From positions 124,001 through 188,000 of the forward strand of contig CAYUQO010000004.1 of the NCBI GenBank assembly GCA_964446945.1: a stretch of DNA of 64,000 nt, in the 5' to 3' direction. The DNA is from CAIYRG01 sp964446945. Its GTDB lineage: Bacteria; Pseudomonadota; Alphaproteobacteria; Micropepsales; Micropepsaceae. A program made the translations under genes and the position numbers. How positions within the stretch are numbered: position 1 is the stretch's first letter; every line of letters begins with the position of its first letter. The notes under the pieces were generated by a model. The model did no database searches and was not told the DNA's origin. It saw only the letters and a list, made by a program, of their open reading frames with translations. Positions 60,105 through 64,000 of the stretch are shown here, one piece after another.

Positions 60105-62177
60105 TCAGGCAGTGCCGGCCGATTTCGCCATCGGTGAGTTCTCGGGCAATTTGAGAACCTGCGATACAACGGCGGGATTGGTCACCGGCGGCGAGCATGA
60201 CATGCCACCGCAGATATAGGCCGTCGGTTGGCCGTCTTGCATTGTTTTGCCATGCGCAGGATGTCCCGGCGGCAAGTCCTGGCCGGGGGGGACTACCATC
60301 AAGAGGCGATTGGGCAGACTGCGCTCGAGCACGGCTTTCACGAGACCACGCGTGCGCGGATCGGATGGCGGACCGCAAACGATAATTTCGAGGCAGGACG
60401 TGCAGAATTCGAAACTGTTGAGATATGTGCCCATCTGGAGATAGTTGCTGCTGATGTCGCCGGCGAACGCCTGGATGAGGTTATTGGCGCGATCGGCGTG
60501 GTGCTGATTGAGTGTGGCGTAGAACAGCCGGGCGTGAACACCAATCATGACCGCATTGGCCGAGGGCGTCTGCGTGTCAAAGGCCGTGCGTATCCGCGAC
60601 TGGTCCGGAACGTCGTCGTTGCGCGAGAAAACATAGCCGCCCTGGATGACGTCCCAGAAATCGCGGTCGAGGACTGCGGTCCAGCCGAGGGCACGGTCCA
60701 GAAACGTGCGTTCGCCGGTTGCTTCCCAAAGCGCGAGCGCGGCGCGGGACATGAAAGTATAGCCGTCGGAAAAGGCCTGATGTTGCCGTTGTCCGGCGCG
60801 GTAGGAATGGAACAGCCGGTCGCCGTCCCCCAGTTTGGTGCAAATGAAATCGAATGCGCGACGCGCGGCGGAGATCCAGTCGCTGCGCTCGAATGCCGCT
60901 CCCGCATTCGCCAGGCTGGCGATCATGAGGCCATTCCAGTCGGTGAGCACCTTGTCGTCGCGGCCGGGGCGGATGCGTTTTTCGCGCCCAGCGAGAAGGA
61001 TCTGCCTCTGGCGGGTAAACGCGGGTTGTTCGGCTTCGGTCCAGCCGGAAAGATTCATCACCCGGTGAAGGATGTTGCGGCCGGATGGCTTTCCGTCATG
61101 GGGAAAATTGCCGTCACGGCTCACACCATAGGCCTGCTTGAACCGTTCGGCCCGCGTGCCGGCGAGCAGTGAATCGATTTCTTCCTCGGTCCAGACGTAG
61201 AACTTGCCTTCCTCGCCCTCGGAATCGGCATCAAGGCTCGAGGCGAATGCGGCGCCTTCGACCATCATCTCGCGCAATGCCCAGCCGATGGTTTCCTCGA
61301 CGCGGGACTTCAGGACGCCCTGTTTTCCGTCCTGCCAGACCAGCGTCATGATGTCGAGCAGCTGTGCGTTGTCGTACAGCATCTTTTCGAAATGCGGCAC
61401 GAGCCATTGTTCGTCTACGGAGTATCGCGAAAACCCGCCGCCGATATGATCGAAAATGCCGCCGCGGCCCATATTGTCGAGCGCGCACAGCACCTGCGTC
61501 AGATATTGCGGCAGACCTGTCCGAAGGTAAGCGCGCCACAGCACTTCGAGCAACGGAACATTCGGGAATTTCGGCGCCCCGATCATGCCGCCGTAGAAAA
61601 TGTCGAACGCTTGCGCCACTGCGATCGTCACGCGGTCCAGCTTGTACATGTCGAAGCTGCCGGAGCGATTCTGGTACCAGGCCTGCTCGAAACTGTCGGC
61701 TATCTTGCGCACATTCGGCGCGATCATGTCGGGCGATTCCTGGAAGCGGCGGGAGATGTCGCTCAGCACGGTCTTGAATGAAGGCCGGCCGAATGCCGCT
61801 TCACGCGGGAAATAGGTACCGGCCCAGAACGGTTCGCCTTTGGGGGTGAGAAACACGTTCAGCGGCCAGCCGCCGCTTTGGCCCATTAGCACCGGAATGC
61901 GCTGCAGCCAGTTGTCGATGTCGGGACGTTCTTCGCGATCGACCTTTACACAGACGAAAAGCTCGTTCATCAGCGCGGCGGTTTCCGCGTCTTCGAAGCT
62001 CTCATGGGCCATGACGTGGCACCAATGGCAGGCGGCATAGCCGACCGAGACAAGAATCGGACGGTTGCTGCGTTGGGCCTCGGCGAGTACTTCTGGGTTC
62101 CAGGGTCGCCAATCGACGGGATTGTCCTTGTGCTGGAGCAGGTAAGGACTGGTTTGGTTGGCGAGCTGGTTGGCCAT
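60105..62177 (-). CDS. Thioredoxin-domain protein (DUF255/YyaL, SSP411 family)
   Basis: 690 residues. The N-terminal DUF255 thioredoxin-like domain opens with NQTSPYLLQHKDNPVDWRPW and contains the redox-type motif YAACHWCHVMAHESFED, then VDREERPDID and GGWPLNVFLTP. The long C-terminal part is an (alpha/alpha)6-barrel-like region resembling glycosidases or GlcNAc 2-epimerases (GGFSRYSVDEQWLVPHFEKMLYDNAQL, VLTDWNGLMIASLANAG). The family is widespread from bacteria to man; its reaction is unknown. It is divergent from mnmE across 77 bp. Confidence 0.93.
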   Translation of the reverse strand: MANQLANQTSPYLLQHKDNPVDWRPWNPEVLAEAQRSNRPILVSVGYAACHWCHVMAHESFEDAETAALMNELFVCVKVDREERPDIDNWLQRIPVLMGQSGGWPLNVFLTPKGEPFWAGTYFPREAAFGRPSFKTVLSDISRRFQESPDMIAPNVRKIADSFEQAWYQNRSGSFDMYKLDRVTIAVAQAFDIFYGGMIGAPKFPNVPLLEVLWRAYLRTGLPQYLTQVLCALDNMGRGGIFDHIGGGFSRYSVDEQWLVPHFEKMLYDNAQLLDIMTLVWQDGKQGVLKSRVEETIGWALREMMVEGAAFASSLDADSEGEEGKFYVWTEEEIDSLLAGTRAERFKQAYGVSRDGNFPHDGKPSGRNILHRVMNLSGWTEAEQPAFTRQRQILLAGREKRIRPGRDDKVLTDWNGLMIASLANAGAAFERSDWISAARRAFDFICTKLGDGDRLFHSYRAGQRQHQAFSDGYTFMSRAALALWEATGERTFLDRALGWTAVLDRDFWDVIQGGYVFSRNDDVPDQSRIRTAFDTQTPSANAVMIGVHARLFYATLNQHHADRANNLIQAFAGDISSNYLQMGTYLNSFEFCTSCLEIIVCGPPSDPRTRGLVKAVLERSLPNRLLMVVPPGQDLPPGHPAHGKTMQDGQPTAYICGGMSCSPPVTNPAVVSQVLKLPENSPMAKSAGTA

Positions 62178-62254
62178 GGCAATCCGGCGTTCATGGGTGC
62201 GGAAATAGAGCGCACCTCCTAGGGCTTATTGAATTTGGTCACAAGGCGGATCGG

Positions 62255-63574
62255 GTGCGCAATTCCAAACCTGCTGCAGAAAGCGACACCATATTTGCAG
62301 TTTCGAGCGGTGCGGGACCGGCGGGCGTCGCGGTTGTTCGGGTTTCTGGTCCGAACGCGGCTGCGGCGTTTGACCTGACATCATCGGGGCAAGTTTCTCC
62401 TGAACGGTCAGCGGTAATACGTACACTGTTTGATAAAACGACTGGCAATCGAATTGATGAGGCTTTGGTGCTGTGGTTCACCGGGCCACGCTCCTATACG
62501 GGCGAGAATGTTGTTGAACTGCACATTCACGGTGGGCGAGCTGTAACTTCGGCTTTGCTGCGGGGTTTGGGTCGGCTGCCGGGGTTCCGGCCTGCAGAGC
62601 CGGGCGAATTCACACGGCGCGCCGTGGAGAATGGGCGGCTTGACCTTACGCGCGCGGAAGCCATCGGAGACTTGATTGCGGCCGACACAGAGGCCCAGCG
62701 GCTGCTCGCGCTCCGCCAATATGACGGCGCTCTGGCGGATCAATATTCCCGGTGGCGGGAGCGGCTGATTCGATCCGCCGCGTGGATCGAAGCAAATATC
62801 GATTTCCCGGATGAAGAGCTGCCCGATGGCGTGTGGGCAGCAAGCCGGCAGGAATTGCGGGCGCTGTTTGCGGAAATGCAGGCTCATCTGAACGATCGCC
62901 GACGCGGCGAGATTATCCGGGACGGGTTCCATGTGGCGGTGATCGGACCGCCGAATGTGGGCAAGAGTTCGCTGGTGAATGCGCTGGCTCGGCGGGATGT
63001 GGCGATTGTTTCGGATCTGCCAGGCACGACTCGGGACATTATAGAGGTGAAGCTGGACCTCGGCGGTTATGCGGTCGTGCTGGCTGATACCGCTGGCATC
63101 CGTGAATCGGCTGAACCGGTTGAGCAAGAGGGTATCCGCCGCGCGAAAGCTCGGGCGGAAGCCGCGGATTTTCGGCTGCTGGTTCTGGATGCATCCGATC
63201 CCGCGATGGTCCGTCCGGCGGAGGCCGACTTGGTGGTATGGAATAAGGCGGACTTATGTCGTCAAGAGGAAGCCGGCAATCTCTATATATCTGCCAAGTC
63301 TGGTGGGGGGATGGACGATCTGATTGACCGCATTGCAGCCGCGGCGGCGAACCGGGCAAACGGGGCCGAGCCGCCATTGCTGACCCGGGCTCGCCATCGT
63401 TATGCTGTTGAAGAGGCGAGCCAGCGAATCGCCGTGGCTCTTGAGGAGCATGAGCCTGAACTCGCGGCGGAACAGCTTCGCATCAGCTTACGGGCTCTCG
63501 GGCGGATCACGGGAGCGGTCGATCTGGACGAGTTGTTGGACGTGGTTTTCCGCGACTTTTGCATTGGGAAGTAG
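62255..63574 (+). CDS. mnmE: tRNA uridine-5-carboxymethylaminomethyl modification GTPase MnmE
   Basis: 439 residues, GTG start. With MnmG it forms cmnm5U34 on tRNAs. DTIFAVSSGAGPAGVAVVRVSG opens the folate-binding domain, EPGEFTRRAVENGRLDLTRAEAIGDLI bridges to the helical domain, and the G domain has GPPNVGKSSLVNAL (G1), DLPGTTRDI, DTAG, and WNKADL. The C-terminal FCIGK motif is intact. mnmG follows with no gap: TAG ends at 63574 and ATG starts at 63575. Confidence 0.97.
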   Translation: MRNSKPAAESDTIFAVSSGAGPAGVAVVRVSGPNAAAAFDLTSSGQVSPERSAVIRTLFDKTTGNRIDEALVLWFTGPRSYTGENVVELHIHGGRAVTSALLRGLGRLPGFRPAEPGEFTRRAVENGRLDLTRAEAIGDLIAADTEAQRLLALRQYDGALADQYSRWRERLIRSAAWIEANIDFPDEELPDGVWAASRQELRALFAEMQAHLNDRRRGEIIRDGFHVAVIGPPNVGKSSLVNALARRDVAIVSDLPGTTRDIIEVKLDLGGYAVVLADTAGIRESAEPVEQEGIRRAKARAEAADFRLLVLDASDPAMVRPAEADLVVWNKADLCRQEEAGNLYISAKSGGGMDDLIDRIAAAAANRANGAEPPLLTRARHRYAVEEASQRIAVALEEHEPELAAEQLRISLRALGRITGAVDLDELLDVVFRDFCIGK

Positions 63575-64000
63575 ATGTTTCACGTGAAACAGCAGCGTCC
63601 GGACTTCGACGTGATCGTCATCGGCGGCGGTCATGCCGGCTGCGAAGCCGCGGCGGCGGCGGCCAAGGCTGGCGCCAGCACTCTGCTTCTGACCCATAAT
63701 CTCAAGACAATTGGCGAAATGTCCTGCAACCCGGCTATTGGAGGGGTTGGCAAGGGGCACCTCGTGCGGGAAATTGATGCCTTGGATGGCGTCATGGGGA
63801 GAGTTGCCGACGCTGCCGGAATTCAGTTCCGTGTACTCAATGGGCGCAAGGGCCCGGCTGTCCGGGGACCTCGAGCCCAAGCCGATCGCAAGCTCTATCG
63901 CGGGGCCATGCAAGGCGCCTTGGCCGAAATTGCGGGACTATCTATTCGCGAAGGGGCAGCTGGCGACCTTATCATCGACCAAGGCCAGGTTGCCGGCGTA
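63575..64000 (+). CDS. mnmG: tRNA uridine-5-carboxymethylaminomethyl modification enzyme MnmG (partial)
   Basis: 142 codons visible, truncated by the window end. The FAD-binding start FDVIVIGGGHAGCEAAAAAA, then THNLKTIGEMSCNPAIGGVGKGHLVREIDALDG (in pieces), and NGRKGPAVRGPRAQADR are MnmG signatures. Together with MnmE it modifies wobble uridines. Codons 1-6 (MFHVKQ) are encoded by a perfect parS palindrome, so this N-terminus may be shaped by that site. Gene order predicts rsmG, parA and parB downstream, beyond the window. Confidence 0.96.
   Translation, partial: MFHVKQQRPDFDVIVIGGGHAGCEAAAAAAKAGASTLLLTHNLKTIGEMSCNPAIGGVGKGHLVREIDALDGVMGRVADAAGIQFRVLNGRKGPAVRGPRAQADRKLYRGAMQGALAEIAGLSIREGAAGDLIIDQGQVAGV
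63576..63591. promoter_or_regulatory. parS: parS site (ParB binding site)
   Basis: TGTTTCACGTGAAACA is a perfect 16-bp palindrome identical to the bacterial parS consensus for ParB. It starts at the second base of the mnmG start codon and lies inside the coding sequence. ParB sites cluster near the chromosome origin in alphaproteobacteria, usually around the mnmG-rsmG-parA-parB locus. Confidence 0.9.

Noticed and set aside
1..64000. Mobile elements, CRISPR arrays, tRNA or rRNA genes
   Set aside because: I looked for transposase-like frames, repeated spacer patterns and tRNA-like cloverleaf starts and saw none; absence is by eye and not by a dedicated scan.

Overview
The window is a dense, GC-rich stretch of chromosome from a Gram-negative alphaproteobacterium. 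The evidence is gene order: ppsR-maf-aroE-coaE-dnaQ facing secB, Tim44-like-mltA-Smr, tsaB-rimI-fur-plsC-miaB-phoH-ybeY-corC-lnt-XRE regulator, rph facing hrcA-grpE, and hemE-hemH-hemJ-rho followed by mnmE-mnmG are all typical alphaproteobacterial blocks. HemJ-type protoporphyrinogen oxidase, TAT signals and many lipoproteins agree with this. The DUF1552/DUF1592 pair hints at a soil-type lineage such as Micropepsales/Rhizomicrobium, but that is a weak inference. Almost all of it is core genome; I see no phage, IS element, CRISPR array, rRNA or tRNA gene.

Layout. 1-6.8 kb: an accessory redox locus. A DUF1592 c-type cytochrome-like protein and a TAT-exported DUF1552 protein run leftward; a NosR-like membrane flavo-iron-sulfur protein and its flavinyltransferase ApbE run rightward. 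6.7-16.5 kb: a ketoacyl synthase/acyl carrier protein pair, CtpA protease, an Old Yellow Enzyme, a small lipoprotein gene broken by an in-frame stop, pyrE, and an RND pump without a partner adaptor. 16.5-20.5 kb: esterase, gluQ, a DUF885 peptidase, hisE. 20.5-33.5 kb: a long leftward series of mostly overlapping genes for lipoprotein acylation, ribosome/tRNA maturation, phospholipid synthesis, Fur, glutathione synthase and rRNA methylation. 33.5-39.9 kb: an LppC-type lipoprotein, hemW-rdgB-rph, then hrcA, grpE, dapB. 40-49 kb: a TPR protein with a frameshift, an Ada-like repair protein, nth, small lipoproteins, adenosine kinase, Smr, mltA and a Tim44-like protein. 49.3-64 kb: secB, dnaQ-coaE-aroE-maf-ppsR, then a strand switch into hemE-hemH-hemJ-rho, a leftward metabolic group, and mnmE-mnmG.

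The right end looks like the neighbourhood of the chromosome origin. The ppsR/hemE gap at 53.4-53.6 kb corresponds to the position of Caulobacter Cori beside hemE and contains two inverted repeats and DnaA-box-like 9-mers. A perfect 16-bp ParB site (parS) lies inside the first codons of mnmG.

Two genes look damaged: the lipoprotein at 11.9 kb (in-frame TAA) and the TPR gene at 40-41.2 kb (one missing base). Each could be a real lesion or a sequence error. The least ordinary functional unit is the NosR-like/ApbE plus DUF1592/DUF1552 locus at the left end.
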